From NCBI RefSeq assembly GCF_016756595.1, contig NZ_AP023257.1, forward strand, positions 4,542,001 through 4,606,000: a stretch of 64,000 nt of DNA. The letters run 5' to 3'. Position 1 is the first letter of the stretch. Each line of letters starts with the position of its first letter. Source of the DNA: Mesorhizobium sp. L-2-11. Its GTDB lineage: Bacteria > Pseudomonadota > Alphaproteobacteria > Rhizobiales > Rhizobiaceae. The translations under genes were made by a program, and so were the position numbers. The notes below the pieces were generated by a model. It had not been told where the DNA came from. It was given only the letters and a program-made list of their open reading frames with translations, and did not search any database. This document shows, piece by piece, positions 34,124-46,835 of the stretch.

Positions 34124-35521
34124 GTGAGCGCGCCAGAGACCAGAACCGAAACCGACACGTTCGGTGCCATCGAGGTCGCCGGCGACCGTTACTGGGGCGC
34201 GCAGGCGCAGCGTTCGCTGGGCAATTTCAAGATCGGCTGGGAAAAGCAGCCGGCGTCGATCGTTCGCGCGCTCGGCATCGTCAAGCGGGCGGCGGCCGAA
34301 ACCAATATGGAGCTGAAGCGGCTCGACCCGGCCATCGGCAAGGCGATCATCGAAGCCGCTCAGGAAGTCATCGACGGCAAGCTCGACGATCATTTCCCGC
34401 TGGTCGTCTGGCAGACCGGCTCGGGCACGCAATCCAACATGAACGCCAACGAGGTGATCTCCAACCGGGCGATCGAACTGCTGGGCGGTGTCATGGGGTC
34501 GAAGAAACCGGTGCATCCCAACGACCACGTCAATATGAGCCAGTCGTCGAACGATACCTATCCGACGGCCATGCACATCGCCTGTGCCGAGCGCATCGTG
34601 CACGATTTGTTGCCGGCGCTCAGGCATTTGCACGCTGCGCTGGATGCCAGGACCAAAGCTTTCGCCCACATCGTCAAGATCGGCCGCACCCACACCCAGG
34701 ACGCGACGCCCCTCACCCTTGGCCAGGAATTCTCAGGCTATGCCGCGCAGGTCGCCTCCTCGATCAAGCGCATCGAGATGACGCTGCCCGGCCTGCAGGA
34801 ACTGGCGCAAGGCGGCACGGCCGTCGGCACCGGCCTCAACGCGCCGATCGGCTTTGCCGAGCGAGTGGCGGATCGCATCGCCGCGATCACCGGCATCGCC
34901 TTCGTCACTGCGCCAAACAAGTTCGAGGCGCTGGCGGCGCATGATTCCATGGTGTTTTCGCATGGCGCCATCAACGCCTGCGCCGGCGCCCTGTTCAAGA
35001 TTGCCAACGACATTCGTCTGCTCGGCTCCGGCCCGCGCTCCGGCCTTGGTGAACTGTCGCTGCCGGAAAACGAGCCGGGTTCGTCGATCATGCCGGGCAA
35101 GGTCAACCCCACCCAGTGCGAGGCGCTGACGCAGGTCTGCATCCAGGTGTTCGGCAATAATGCCGCCGTGACCTTCGCCGGCAGCCAGGGCCATTTCGAG
35201 CTCAGCGTCTATAACCCGCTAATGGCCTACAACTTCCTGCAGTCGGTGCAGCTGCTCGCCGACGCCTCGATCTCCTTCACCGACAACTGCGTCGTCGGCA
35301 TCGAGGCGCGGGAAGATAACATCAAGGCCGCCCTCGACCGTTCGCTGATGCTTGTGACAGCACTGGCGCCGACCATCGGCTACGACAACGCCGCCAAGAT
35401 CGCCAAGACCGCGCACAAGAACGGTACAACCTTGCGTGAGGAAGCGCTGGCCACCGGGCTGGTCAGCGAGGCCGACTACGACCGCCTGGTGCGGCCGGAG
35501 GACATGACGCGTCCCGGATAA
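34124..35521 (+). CDS. fumC: Class II fumarate hydratase
   Basis: GTG at 34124 follows GGAGAGAG. The 465-residue product is a full-length class II (iron-independent) fumarase: [37 protein letters not shown] and the superfamily signature [11 protein letters not shown] are all intact. It interconverts fumarate and malate in the TCA cycle as a homotetramer. An upstream extension in frame to 34076 lies before the ribosome binding site. The frame has no neighbours of related function. Regulation not visible. Confidence 0.98.
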   Translation: MSAPETRTETDTFGAIEVAGDRYWGAQAQRSLGNFKIGWEKQPASIVRALGIVKRAAAETNMELKRLDPAIGKAIIEAAQEVIDGKLDDHFPLVVWQTGSGTQSNMNANEVISNRAIELLGGVMGSKKPVHPNDHVNMSQSSNDTYPTAMHIACAERIVHDLLPALRHLHAALDARTKAFAHIVKIGRTHTQDATPLTLGQEFSGYAAQVASSIKRIEMTLPGLQELAQGGTAVGTGLNAPIGFAERVADRIAAITGIAFVTAPNKFEALAAHDSMVFSHGAINACAGALFKIANDIRLLGSGPRSGLGELSLPENEPGSSIMPGKVNPTQCEALTQVCIQVFGNNAAVTFAGSQGHFELSVYNPLMAYNFLQSVQLLADASISFTDNCVVGIEAREDNIKAALDRSLMLVTALAPTIGYDNAAKIAKTAHKNGTTLREEALATGLVSEADYDRLVRPEDMTRPG

Positions 35522-35643
35522 GTTGGAATTGATCGCAAAAATGTTACTGCGGTGAACAATCTGTAACCAAATCTGCATCTTTGGTGAACAGTCGCCCTGC
35601 TTTATGTGGATGGGCAACGCAACCCTTCCGGAGAGAGCCCATC

Positions 35644-36090
35644 ATGTCCACCAACACGTCCGTTGCCGGTTCCGGCACCGTTTCCAACGCCGCTTCCCAC
35701 GCCACTTCTAACGCCTCTGGCACGATCCTCCTTGGCCGCATCCTGCTTTCGGTCATCTTCGTGCTTTCCGGTTTCGGCAAGCTCACTGCGATCGCCGGCA
35801 CCGCCGGCTATTTCGGCAGCATGGGCCTTCCGATGCCGACCGTGACGGCTGTCGTCGTCGGCCTGCTCGAACTGCTCGGCGGTGTCGCCATCCTCATCGG
35901 CTTTCAGACCCGAATCACCGCCTGGGTGCTGGCAATCTTCACCGTCGCCACGGGACTGGTCGCCCACACCGGCTGGGCCGATCAGATGCAGATGATCAGC
36001 TTCATGAAGAACCTGGCGATTGCCGGCGGCTTCCTCGTGCTGGCTTCCTCGGGCGCCGGCGCCTATTCGGTCGACGCCAAGCGCGGCTGA
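35644..36090 (+). CDS. DoxX-family membrane protein
   Basis: ATG at 35644 follows GGAGAG. The 148-residue product has a Ser/Thr/Ala-rich N-terminus, then four membrane segments with DoxX marks: GRILLSVIFVLSGFGKLT, then GYFGSMGLPMP and a GLLELLGGVAILIGF helix. DoxX/YphA-type proteins belong to a membrane family of uncertain role, linked in some bacteria to redox balance. Followed by a terminator; a second DoxX gene lies 155 bases downstream. Confidence 0.9.
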   Translation: MSTNTSVAGSGTVSNAASHATSNASGTILLGRILLSVIFVLSGFGKLTAIAGTAGYFGSMGLPMPTVTAVVVGLLELLGGVAILIGFQTRITAWVLAIFTVATGLVAHTGWADQMQMISFMKNLAIAGGFLVLASSGAGAYSVDAKRG

Positions 36091-36115
36091 AGCGGTCCAG
36101 CAACAATTTGCAGCA

Positions 36116-36145
36116 AGGGGCGCGGAATTTTCCGCGTCCCTTTTT
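36116..36145 (+). terminator. Rho-independent terminator after the first DoxX gene
   Basis: GGGGCGCGGAA and TTCCGCGTCCC form a strong stem with a short loop, followed by TTTTT. Confidence 0.85.
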
Positions 36146-36244
36146 CGTTGTCGGTCTATGCCCGTCGACCAGCCGCCCATAGTTTCTGCTAGGATCGAGC
36201 TGTCGGGGTGAAGCCGACCGGCTGGCCGACATCGGAGGTGACCA

Positions 36245-36667
36245 ATGCCGCGCGATGCGCTGCTTCTGCTTTCCCGGCTGCTGCTGGCCGCTCTGTTCGT
36301 TCCGTCCGGCTTTCACGCGCTTACCGACATTGCCGGCACATCAGGCTATTTTGCCGGCCTCGGACTGCCGCTGCCGACGCTCGTAGCCTGGGCGACCGGG
36401 CTGTTCGAATTGATCGCCGGCCTGCTCATTCTCGTCGGCCTCAAGACACCGATCGTGGCGCTCCTGCTTGCCGCTTTCTGCATCGCAGCAGGCTTCATCG
36501 GCCACTATGGCCATGGTGGCGACGATCCGACGCTGACCTTCATGCATTCGCAGATGCTGATGAAGGACATCGCGATATCGGGCGGTTTTCTGGCGCTGGC
36601 AATGGCAGGCGCCGGCGCCTACTCGATCGATGGGCGGATACTTCGGATCGGCGCTGAAACGACTTGA
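36245..36667 (+). CDS. DoxX-family membrane protein, second copy
   Basis: A 140-residue membrane protein with four hydrophobic segments. LLLAALFVPSGFHALTDIAGTSGYFAGLGLPLPT resembles the corresponding part of the first DoxX protein, so the two are probably paralogues from an old duplication, though clearly diverged. ATG at 36245 follows GGAGGTG. It has a longer central loop (GHYGHGGDDPTL) than its neighbour. It is separated from the first gene by a terminator and so is probably transcribed separately. Confidence 0.88.
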   Translation: MPRDALLLLSRLLLAALFVPSGFHALTDIAGTSGYFAGLGLPLPTLVAWATGLFELIAGLLILVGLKTPIVALLLAAFCIAAGFIGHYGHGGDDPTLTFMHSQMLMKDIAISGGFLALAMAGAGAYSIDGRILRIGAETT

Positions 36668-36723
36668 CCGACACAAGCTGCCGGACTGAGCCGACTTACT
36701 TGCCTGAGCTTGGCTGAGCCGGA

Positions 36724-38258
36724 CTACTTGGCTGGCATATTGGGGCCGCCCTCGACCGCCAGTACCAGCCGGCGATTGGTGACCCGCGCCAGCTGCGCCA
36801 GTCGCCCGGCCGGCCGCTCGCCGTAAAGATCGGCCAGCGGGGCCGGCAGCACCAGCGCAAGCACGCCATTGCCGCGGCTCTGCCATTTCAGCCGCGGCAT
36901 GACCCCCGGCATTGCCGCCGTCAGCAGGTAGACGACGCGCATCACCGCGGCCAGCACACGGGCACGCTCGATATAGCGCGGCGTCGCCAGCGCCTTGATT
37001 TCCGGCGCGATCGATTCGTTGAAGATGCCCTCATGACGGTAGGCGTTGGCCAACGCCAGGAAGGCGCGGCCGGGATGGTCGACGCCGATGAAGGAGGCGT
37101 GGGCAATGATGTTGAGCGACTGCTTGCCACGATATTCGGGATGCGCGCGCCAGCCGATGTCGGCAAGCAGGCAGGCGGCCTGGCGGTAACGCGCCTCGTC
37201 GACGGTCTCCTCGATGCCGAAGGCGGCGAAGGTCTTTCCCGTCCACTCGACAAGCTCTTGCGCGTGGGTAACCGAACGCGAACGCAGCCGGGCGAGTTCC
37301 TCCGAGGCCGAGATCAGCGGATCTGCCTTCTGCTCGGCTTTGTCGAGCAGCGAATAGAGAAAGCCCTCGCGCACGCCAAGCGCCGAGACGATGATCTTGG
37401 ACGGCTGCATCGCCGCCATGATCTCCTGCAGTACGATGGCGCCATAAGGCAGCAGCGAGCGGCGGTTCTTTGAGACGCCCTCGATACCCCTTATCTTCTC
37501 GATCTCGCCCTTGGCGACCTGCTTGAGGAAGTTCGCAGCGCTGTCAATGCCGATCTCGTAATGGTGCATGACGCTCAGCGGATAGCTGGTCATTTCCATG
37601 TACAGCCGAGCGAGGTTTCGCCAGGTGCCGCCAACTGCATAGAACGGCCTGCCCTGCCCGCCTTTCAGCAGCCTTGCCTTTGCGAGCTCGTCGCGTGCTA
37701 TCTTTGCCGCCTGGGCCAGCGAGTTCCTGGCCATGTCCTGCAGACGCAGGCCGCCCAGCGGCAGCGTGATGCCGTCGCCGATTGCCTCGCCATCGACGTC
37801 GACCAGTTCGAGGCTGCCGCCGCCGAGGTCGCCGGCGATGCCGTTGGCCGGGTGGAAGCCGGAAATGACGCCAAGCGCGGAATAGTGGGCTTCCTGGCGC
37901 CCGCTCAGCACCTGGACCTCGGTCTTGAGCACGTCTTCGGCGCGGTGGATGAAATCGGGGCCGTTGACCGCCTCGCGGGCGGCGGCGGTCGCCAGCACAT
38001 ACATACGCTCTGCGCCGGCCTGCTCGGACAGCGCGCGGAAACGCCGAAACTCCTCCATCGAACGGGTCACCGCCTCCGGATCGAGCTTACCGGTCGAGAC
38101 GATGCCGCGACCGAGGCCGGCCAGCATCTTTTCGTTGAACAGCGTGGTCGGCGAGCGCGCCAGCCCCTCATAGACGACAAGCCGGATCGAGTTCGAGCCG
38201 ATGTCGATGATGGACAGCGGTCGGCGGTCCTGAAGCCGGCCCTGGGACGTTGAAATCA

Positions 38259-38259
<1 letters not shown>
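36724..38259 (-). CDS. ppx: Exopolyphosphatase (Ppx/GppA family)
   Basis: A 511-residue member of the ASKHA fold. The ATP/phosphate loop IIDIGSNSIRLVVYE is at the N-terminus, the second loop GDLGGGSLELVDV is intact, and the C-terminal HD-like helical part is present. It releases phosphate from polyphosphate chains or hydrolyses pppGpp. The start overlaps the stop of ppk (TGATGA-type), so synthesis and breakdown enzymes of polyphosphate are translationally coupled, an arrangement common in alphaproteobacteria. Confidence 0.93.
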
Positions 38260-40460
<2,201 letters not shown>

Positions 40461-40488
40461 GGTTCCTGCTCGTTTCGCACCCGCTGGC

Positions 40489-40752
40489 CACAGCGCCGCG
40501 CGTCTTTCCGGACGCGCAAAGACGCTCTACCACTCCTAAGCCACGCACGATCCCCGGCGAACCGAATTCGGTTTCGGGGCCATGCCTTAACCGGCTTAGC
40601 TTATCCTGTGACAGGCTTTTACGACAGTTTGATTTCATCGATCTTGCAAAGAGACTGCTTATGATCCAGATGCAATCCAGGTGCAGCGCGGCGCGTCCTT
40701 TGGACGCGTAATCCGGGCTGCAGCGGGCGCGTGCCCTTTGGACGCGCCAGGA
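40489..40752. repeat. Two copies of the GCGTCC-type palindromic repeat upstream of ppk
   Basis: At 40489-40527 GCCGCGCGTCTTTCCGGACG is followed by GCGCAAAGACGCTCTACCAC; at 40683-40752 GCGCGTCCTTTGGACGCG is followed by GCGCGTGCCCTTTGGACGCG. The stems GCGTCC/GGACGC are exact. The 150 bases between the copies show nothing recognisable, though the ppk promoter must be nearby. Confidence 0.65.
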
Positions 40753-40813
40753 ACGCGGTGAATTTTGATTTTGCGCATGATCGGCGGTCATGCGGCAAAT
40801 GCAGGAGACGACG

Positions 40814-41059
40814 ATGGCAGGCGGTTCCATTCCCCATTTCCAGAACGATGCGGGCTATGCGGCAATCGACATCGGCGTCAAGGAATTCATGTGCACGGGC
40901 GCCAACCCGCCTTTCGACCATCCGCATGTGTTTCTCGACATGGGCGACGACGATGAAAAAGTCTGCCCCTACTGCTCGACGCTTTTTCGTTATTCGCCAA
41001 AGCTGAAGGCCACGGAAACGCAGCCTGCCGGATGCCTGTATATCGACCAGGCCGCCTGA
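40814..41059 (+). CDS. CHCC zinc-finger protein, NDUFS6-like complex I accessory subunit
   Basis: ATG at 40814 follows GGAG. The 81-residue product ends in the zinc motif made by EFMCTG, PFDHPHVFLDMG and KVCPYCSTLF, the CHCC finger of mitochondrial NDUFS6 and its alphaproteobacterial homologue, which binds respiratory complex I during assembly. The frame is open 24 bases further upstream. It stands 15 bases before the FAD monooxygenase gene and may share its transcript. The link to complex I rests on family knowledge; the nuo operon is not in the window. Confidence 0.85.
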   Translation: MAGGSIPHFQNDAGYAAIDIGVKEFMCTGANPPFDHPHVFLDMGDDDEKVCPYCSTLFRYSPKLKATETQPAGCLYIDQAA

Positions 41060-41074
41060 CGCGCACGCCATCCC

Positions 41075-42304
41075 ATGGACGACCCCCGGTCCCGGCACGT
41101 CGTTATCGCCGGAGCCGGCGTCGCCGGACTGACCGCGGCACTGGCGTTTTCCGAGCGGGGTTATCTGGTGCGGCTGTTCGAACAGGCGCCGCGCCTCGAA
41201 GCGGCCGGCGCCGGCATCCAGCTCTCACCCAACGCGACGCGCATCCTTCGCCAACTCGGCGTGCTCGACCGGCTGTTGCCGGCGGCGGTGCGGCCGGAGG
41301 CGGTGGTGCTCAAGGACGCCGCCACGCTGCGTGAGCTGGCGCGGGTGCCGCTTGGCGAAGCAGCCGAAAGGCGCTGGCAGGCGCCCTATCTCGTCGCTCA
41401 TCGGGCTGATCTGCAAGACGCACTGATGGCGCGCCTCGCCGAACAGCCGGACATCAGTCTCATCACCGGCGCGCGCGTCGGCGGCATCGCCACAGGACCG
41501 CGCCATGCCACGGCTACAGTCGAGATTGCCGGCAAGACAGTTGAAGCCGGCGGCTTTCTGCTGATCGGCGCCGACGGCGTCTGGTCGGCGATCCGGGCTT
41601 TTGGCGAGTTTGCCGCCAAAAGCCGGTTTTCGGGCGAGCTTGCCTGGCGCGCTACGATCGGTGCAGACAGTGTCGCAGGAGAAGCCCTTGCGGCGGTCGG
41701 CGCCGCCAATTGCGTGACCACCTTCCTGCATCCGGGTTTTCACCTCGTTGCCTATCCGGTCAGCAACGGCATGGCGTTCAACCTGGCTGCCTTCACCAGG
41801 GGCGAGATCATCGCCGAGCGCTGGTCGGGCCACGCCAACCCCAACATCCTCGTCGGCGCCATGCGTGGCACGGCGGCAGCGCTGGCCCGGCTTGCCGAGG
41901 ATGCCGGCCCGTGGACCGCGTGGCCGATCCATACGGTCGACCAGTCCCTGCCATGGACGACGCCCGCCGGCATCGCGCTGATCGGCGATGCGGCGCATGC
42001 GATGACGCCGTTCGCGGCGCAGGGGGCGGCGATGGCGATCGAGGATGCCGCAACCCTTGCCGACTTCGTCGCCGCCTCGCCCGCCGATCGCTGGGGCGCG
42101 CTTGCCGCCTGGGAAAAGCTGCGCCGCCCGCGCATCGCCAAGGTCTCGCGCCGCGGTGCCGTCAACCGGCTCGCCTGGCATGCAGCAGGGCCGGTGGCGG
42201 TCGCGCGCAACCTGTTCCTGAAGTGGCGCTCGCCGGAGATGCTCGCGGCCGATCTCGACTGGCTCTATGGCTGGCGGCCGCCGGAGGTTGGCGATCGGCG
42301 ATGA
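41075..42304 (+). CDS. FAD-dependent monooxygenase, salicylate hydroxylase-like
   Basis: A 409-residue class A flavoprotein monooxygenase: GAGVAGLTAALAFSERG at the N-terminus for the FAD adenylate, LIGADGVWSAIR as the DG motif, and LIGDAAHAMTPFAAQGAAMAIEDA as the FAD ribityl site. No C-terminal thioredoxin-like domain, which places it with salicylate or hydroxybenzoate hydroxylases and UbiH-like enzymes. Substrate unknown; no degradation genes are adjacent. ATG at 41075. The palindromic repeat begins 13 bases after the stop. Confidence 0.9.
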   Translation: MDDPRSRHVVIAGAGVAGLTAALAFSERGYLVRLFEQAPRLEAAGAGIQLSPNATRILRQLGVLDRLLPAAVRPEAVVLKDAATLRELARVPLGEAAERRWQAPYLVAHRADLQDALMARLAEQPDISLITGARVGGIATGPRHATATVEIAGKTVEAGGFLLIGADGVWSAIRAFGEFAAKSRFSGELAWRATIGADSVAGEALAAVGAANCVTTFLHPGFHLVAYPVSNGMAFNLAAFTRGEIIAERWSGHANPNILVGAMRGTAAALARLAEDAGPWTAWPIHTVDQSLPWTTPAGIALIGDAAHAMTPFAAQGAAMAIEDAATLADFVAASPADRWGALAAWEKLRRPRIAKVSRRGAVNRLAWHAAGPVAVARNLFLKWRSPEMLAADLDWLYGWRPPEVGDRR

Positions 42305-42317
42305 AAGCTCGATAGGC

Positions 42318-42491
42318 TGGCGGGACAGCGCCCCCCTCTGTCCTGCCGGACATCTCCCCCGCAAGGGGGGAGATTGGCCGTCACAGCAGCCTTCGCCAAT
42401 CTCCAACGCTGCAGGAGTGAGCGGAGCGCCGAAGCTGCTGATCTCCCCCCTTGCGGGGGAGATGGCCGGCAGGCCAGAGGGAGGTGCGAAG
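42318..42491. repeat. Two opposed copies of the CTCCCCC palindromic repeat
   Basis: 42318-42378 carries GACAGCGCCCCCCTCTGTCC and CATCTCCCCCGCAAGGGGGG; 42439-42491 carries ATCTCCCCCCTTGCGGGGGA and GATGGCCGGCAGGCCAGAGG in the other orientation. Same family as 27850-27899. Confidence 0.8.
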
Positions 42492-42519
42492 GGATGAGGC
42501 GCTTCTGGCAGCGCGGTTC

Positions 42520-42552
42520 AAAAGAGCCCGGCCGTTTCGGCCGGGCTCTTTT
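42520..42552. terminator. Bidirectional terminator between FAD monooxygenase and aap operon
   Basis: AAAAGAGCCCGGCCG, a 3-base loop and CGGCCGGGCTCTTTT: a perfect 15-bp stem with A and T runs, so it can stop transcription from both sides. It follows the aapP stop on the reverse strand. Confidence 0.93.
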
Positions 42553-42568
42553 GATTTGATTTCAGCGC

Positions 42569-43372
42569 TCAGTGCAGGATCTGCGACAGGAACAGTTTTG
42601 TGCGCTCGTGGCGCGGATTGTCGAAGAACTCGGCCGGCGTGTTCTGCTCGACGATCTGGCCCTGGTCCATGAAGATCACCCGGTTGGCGACCTTGCGGGC
42701 AAAGCCCATCTCGTGGGTGACGCAGAGCATGGTCATGCCCTCTTCGGCGAGACCAACCATCGTCTCCAGCACCTCCTTGATCATTTCCGGATCGAGCGCC
42801 GAGGTCGGCTCGTCGAACAGCATGATGCGCGGGTTCATGCACAGCGAGCGGGCGATGGCGACGCGCTGCTGCTGGCCGCCGGAAAGCTGGCCGGGATATT
42901 TGTTGGCCTGTTCCGGAATCTTGACGCGGGTGAGGAAATGCATGGCGATTTCCTCGGCCTGCCTCTTCGGCGTCTTGCGCACCCAGATCGGCGCCAGCGT
43001 GCAGTTTTCCAGGATGGTCAAATGCGGGAACAGGTTGAAGTGCTGGAACACCATGCCGACCTCGCGGCGCACCTCATCGATCTTCTTGAGATCATTGGTC
43101 AATTCCTTGCCGTCGACGATGATCTTGCCCTTCTGGTGCTCTTCCAGCCGGTTGATGCAGCGGATCATCGTCGATTTGCCGGAGCCCGAAGGGCCGCAAA
43201 TGACGATGCGCTCGCCGCGCATCACCTTCAGGTTGATGTCCTTCAGCACATGGAATTCGCCGTACCATTTGTGCATGCCAATGATGTCGATTGCGACATC
43301 GGTTGTGGAAACCTGCATCTTGGCGGCATTGACCTTGATCTCTTCCGCGCTGACTGCATTTTCTATGGTCAT
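42569..43372 (-). CDS. aapP: General L-amino acid ABC transporter ATPase AapP
   Basis: A 267-residue polar amino-acid ATPase with Walker [12 protein letters not shown]-loop [11 protein letters not shown], signature [15 protein letters not shown], Walker [13 protein letters not shown] and the switch His in CVTHEMGFA. It powers the AapJQMP system, which imports and can also affect efflux of a broad set of L-amino acids in rhizobia. Last gene of the operon; a strong terminator follows. Confidence 0.96.
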   Translation of the reverse strand: MTIENAVSAEEIKVNAAKMQVSTTDVAIDIIGMHKWYGEFHVLKDINLKVMRGERIVICGPSGSGKSTMIRCINRLEEHQKGKIIVDGKELTNDLKKIDEVRREVGMVFQHFNLFPHLTILENCTLAPIWVRKTPKRQAEEIAMHFLTRVKIPEQANKYPGQLSGGQQQRVAIARSLCMNPRIMLFDEPTSALDPEMIKEVLETMVGLAEEGMTMLCVTHEMGFARKVANRVIFMDQGQIVEQNTPAEFFDNPRHERTKLFLSQILH

Positions 43373-43393
43373 GGAAGGTTCCCTTTTTTGTTC

Positions 43394-44551
43394 TTAGCGC
43401 TTGTGGCCGGTGTCGAGCCGGCGTTCCGTAAACATCGAATAGCGCGACATGCCGAAACAGAACAGCCAGAAGACGAAGGCAGCGAACACCAGGCCGGACC
43501 TGGCCGTCTGCGGCGTTGCCCAGTTGGGGTCGTTAAAATTCTGTTTGACGACGCCGAGCAGGTCGAACATCGAGATGATCGACACCAAGCTGGTGTCCTT
43601 GAACATGCCAATGAAGGTATTGACGATGCCGGGAATGACCAGCTTCAGCGCCTGCGGCAGCACGATCAGGCCCATTTTCTGCCAGTAACCGAGGCCGAGC
43701 GAATCCGCACCCTCATATTGGCCCTTGGGGATCGCCTGCAGGCCGCCCCGCACCACTTCGGCCATATAGGCAGCGGCAAACAGCGAGACACCGATCAGCG
43801 CGCGCAGGAACTTGTCGAAGCTGACGCCGGCCGGCAGGAACAGCGGCAGCATGACGCTGGCCATGAACAGCACAGTGATCAGCGGGATGCCGCGCACCGT
43901 CTCGATAAAGATGACGCACAGCATCTTGACGATCGGCATCTTCGAGCGCCGGCCGAGCGCCAGCACGATGCCGAGCGGCAGCGACACGGCAATGCCGACG
44001 AAGGACAGGGTGAGCGTCACCAGCAGCCCGCCCCATAGCGGGGTTTCGACATGCGGCAGGCCGAACACGCCACCAACCAGCAGGATGAAGGCAAAGATCG
44101 GCAGCGCCCCGAAGAACAAGATGGCGTTCAGCCCCTTGCGCGGCACCTTCGGGATGAGCAGCGGCACCAGCAGCGCCGCGAACAGGATGGCGACCAGGAT
44201 CGGGCGCCAGCGTTCATCGATCGGATAGCGGCCGAACATGAACTGGCCGAACTTGGCGTTGACGAAGGCCCAACAGGCGCCGGACCAGCCGTCCGGCTGG
44301 ATGCCGCCCTGTGCCGCCGTGGCGCAAAAGGTACGGTCCGCGCCGGTCCATTGGGCGTTGATGAAGGCCCAGCTGATCAGTTGCGGCAATATCATCGCGA
44401 CCAGCACGATGCCGATGATGGTCAGGATCGTGTCACCAGTCGACGCAATCAGGTTCTTGCGTACCCAGGCGCCCAGGCCGCGCTCGCTTGCAGGCGCCGA
44501 CTGTGCCAGCGCCATTTCGACGCGGACGAAGGAAAGATCGTGCTCCTGCAT
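43394..44551 (-). CDS. aapM: General L-amino acid ABC transporter permease AapM
   Basis: A 385-residue HisM-type permease with a long N-terminal region before the conserved transmembrane domain. The EAA-like loop [24 protein letters not shown] and the final [18 protein letters not shown] are intact. About eight hydrophobic segments. The gene lies 21 bases before aapP and four bases after aapQ. Rhizobial AapM has this unusually long form, which fits. Confidence 0.95.
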   Translation of the reverse strand: MQEHDLSFVRVEMALAQSAPASERGLGAWVRKNLIASTGDTILTIIGIVLVAMILPQLISWAFINAQWTGADRTFCATAAQGGIQPDGWSGACWAFVNAKFGQFMFGRYPIDERWRPILVAILFAALLVPLLIPKVPRKGLNAILFFGALPIFAFILLVGGVFGLPHVETPLWGGLLVTLTLSFVGIAVSLPLGIVLALGRRSKMPIVKMLCVIFIETVRGIPLITVLFMASVMLPLFLPAGVSFDKFLRALIGVSLFAAAYMAEVVRGGLQAIPKGQYEGADSLGLGYWQKMGLIVLPQALKLVIPGIVNTFIGMFKDTSLVSIISMFDLLGVVKQNFNDPNWATPQTARSGLVFAAFVFWLFCFGMSRYSMFTERRLDTGHKR

Positions 44552-44555
44552 GTCT

Positions 44556-45743
44556 CTACCTCTCCACCAGTGCCATTCTGGCGTTGACCACGTTCATGAC
44601 CGCCGACGTCAACAGGCTGAGTGCGAGATAGACCACCATCATGATCAGCACGCACTCAATCGCTTGGCCGGTCTGGTTCAGCACCGTGCCGGTCGTCGCC
44701 GTGAGGTCCGGGTAGCCGATGGCGATGGCCAGCGACGAGTTCTTGGTCAGGTTCAGATACTGACTAGTCAGCGGCGGAATGACGATGCGCATGGCTTGCG
44801 GGATGACGACAAGCCGCAGGATCGATCCTGGCCGCAGGCCGAGCGCACCGGCTGCCTCGGTCTGGCCTTTGCTGACACCCATGATGCCGGCCCGCACGAT
44901 TTCGGCGATGAAGGCCGCCGTATAGAAGGACAGCGCCAGGTAGAGCGACAGGAACTCCGGCTTGACCTGAAAGCCGCCAGTCAGGTTGAAGGTCGATTGC
45001 TTTGGATAATCGAAGCTCAGCGGGAAGCCGCTGAGCGCGTAGGCCAGCAACGGCAAACCGATGATCAAACCAGCCGATGTCCAGAACACAGGGAATTGCT
45101 GGCCGGTCGCCATCTGCCGCTGACGCGCCTTGCGGGCGACGAACCACGCCATGGCGATGCCGAGAAGCAAAGCAACCAGGATCAGCCAGGAGCCATCGCC
45201 CCACACGGCGCGTGGAAAATAAAAACCGCGTTGGTTGAGAAAGGAGCTGAACGGCAAATTGATGCTTTCACGCGGCGGCGGCAGCACCGAAAGCACGCCG
45301 GAATACCAGAAGAAGATGACCAGCAGCGGCGGGATGTTGCGAAAGACCTCGACATAGACCATGCAGATCTTGCGGATCAGCCAGTTATGCGAAAGCCGGC
45401 CGACGCCGAGGATAAAACCGATGATGGTGGCGGTAACGATGCCGGCGAAGGCAACGATGAGCGTGTTGACAAAGCCGACCAGAATGGCCCGGCCGTAGGT
45501 CGAATCCGACGAATAGGCAATGGCGCTGTCACTGATGTCGAAGCCGGCGCGGCCCCTGAGGAAGCCGAAGCCTGACGCAATGCGCAGGCGCGTCAGATTG
45601 TCTATTGTGTTTTGGACGATCCACCAGACCAACGCAACCAGCACGATGACGACCACCGCCTGGAAGACTATGCCGCGGACCTTTGGATCATTGATGAAGG
45701 AGCTGCGGCTTGGCTCCTCGCGAAGAATTTCCTGCGATGCCAT
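44556..45743 (-). CDS. aapQ: General L-amino acid ABC transporter permease AapQ
   Basis: A 395-residue permease, the partner of AapM in the membrane heterodimer. The loop [25 protein letters not shown] and the end [16 protein letters not shown] are visible, and the extended central region between membrane segments is typical of AapQ. It is separated from aapJ by 63 bases that contain a strong hairpin. ATG at 45743. Confidence 0.95.
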   Translation of the reverse strand: MASQEILREEPSRSSFINDPKVRGIVFQAVVVIVLVALVWWIVQNTIDNLTRLRIASGFGFLRGRAGFDISDSAIAYSSDSTYGRAILVGFVNTLIVAFAGIVTATIIGFILGVGRLSHNWLIRKICMVYVEVFRNIPPLLVIFFWYSGVLSVLPPPRESINLPFSSFLNQRGFYFPRAVWGDGSWLILVALLLGIAMAWFVARKARQRQMATGQQFPVFWTSAGLIIGLPLLAYALSGFPLSFDYPKQSTFNLTGGFQVKPEFLSLYLALSFYTAAFIAEIVRAGIMGVSKGQTEAAGALGLRPGSILRLVVIPQAMRIVIPPLTSQYLNLTKNSSLAIAIGYPDLTATTGTVLNQTGQAIECVLIMMVVYLALSLLTSAVMNVVNARMALVER

Positions 45744-45767
45744 TCGACCATCCCCTGGAAAGAGAAA

Positions 45768-45794
45768 CCGGGAGGCAGACGATCTGCCTCCCGG
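45768..45794 (-). other. Strong intercistronic hairpin between aapJ and aapQ
   Basis: CCGGGAGGCAGA and TCTGCCTCCCGG form a perfect 12-bp stem around a 3-base loop, with no T run. Located after the binding-protein gene and before the permease gene, it probably protects the aapJ part of the mRNA or partly stops transcription, so that the binding protein is made in excess. Confidence 0.8.
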
Positions 45795-45806
45795 ATCACA
45801 TTTCGA

Positions 45807-46835
45807 TCAGCGGATCGGCGGAGAGTATTGCAGACCGCCCTTGGTCCACAGCGCGTTGATGCCGCGCGCGATCTTCAGCGGGCTGCCCGACCCGACATTG
45901 CGTTCGAACATTTCGCCGTAATTGCCGACGGCCTTGACGATGTTGACGACCCAGTCGTTGGAGACGCCGAGATCGGTGCCGATCTTGGTATCGGCCTCCT
46001 GCCCGAGCACGCGCTTGATCTCGGGATTATCCGAGGCCTTCATTTCTTCGACATTGGCCTTGGTGATACCGAGTTCCTCAGCCTGCAACAGCGCAAAATA
46101 GGTCCACTTGACGATGTGGTACCACTGGTCGTCGCCCTGGCGCACGGCCGGTCCGAGCGGTTCCTTGGAGATGATCTCAGGCAGCACGACGTGGTCGGCG
46201 GGCGAGCCCAGCGTCAGCCGGATGCCGTAGAGACCTGATTGGTCGGTGGTGTAGACATCGCAACGGCCGGCGTCATAGGCCGCGTCGACCTCTGACAGCT
46301 GTTCGAAGACGACCGGGCTGTACTCCATCTTGTTCGTCTTGAAGTAGTCGGCGAGGTTGAGTTCGGTCGTGGTGCCGCTCTGCACGCAGACCGCCGCGCC
46401 CGAAAGCTGCAGCGCGGAATTCACCCCCGGCAACTTCTTGGCGTTGATCATGAAGCCCTGTCCGTCATAATAGGTGACACCGACGAAGTTCAGACCAAGC
46501 GCCGTGTCGCGATTGATGGTCCAGGTGGTGTTGCGCGACAGGACGTCGATCTCGCCCGACTGCAGCGCGGTGAAGCGTTCCTTGGCACTGAGCGGCGTGA
46601 ACTTGACCTTGGTGCCATCGCCGAACACGGCGGCCGCGACAGCGCGGCAGAAGTCCGCATCAATGCCTTGCCAGTCGCCCTTGTCGTCCGGCGCCGAGAA
46701 GCCGGCCAGACCGGTCGAGACGCCGCATTGGATGAAGCCCTTGGCCTTGACGTCGTCGAGCGTGGCCGCCGACGCGGACGAAGCGAACAATCCAAGCGTG
46801 GCGGCGCCCAGAATGCCGATTGCAATGTGTTTCAT
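45807..46835 (-). CDS. aapJ: General L-amino acid ABC transporter binding protein AapJ
   Basis: A 342-residue periplasmic binding protein with a signal peptide ending near ASSASA and the family 3 layout: VKAKGFIQCGVSTGLAGFS, then DKGDWQGIDADFCRAVAAAVFGD with the conserved ligand contacts, and LSRNTTWTINRD. It captures L-amino acids for AapQM. First gene of the operon; the promoter should be within the 430 bases upstream. Confidence 0.96.
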   Translation of the reverse strand: MKHIAIGILGAATLGLFASSASAATLDDVKAKGFIQCGVSTGLAGFSAPDDKGDWQGIDADFCRAVAAAVFGDGTKVKFTPLSAKERFTALQSGEIDVLSRNTTWTINRDTALGLNFVGVTYYDGQGFMINAKKLPGVNSALQLSGAAVCVQSGTTTELNLADYFKTNKMEYSPVVFEQLSEVDAAYDAGRCDVYTTDQSGLYGIRLTLGSPADHVVLPEIISKEPLGPAVRQGDDQWYHIVKWTYFALLQAEELGITKANVEEMKASDNPEIKRVLGQEADTKIGTDLGVSNDWVVNIVKAVGNYGEMFERNVGSGSPLKIARGINALWTKGGLQYSPPIR

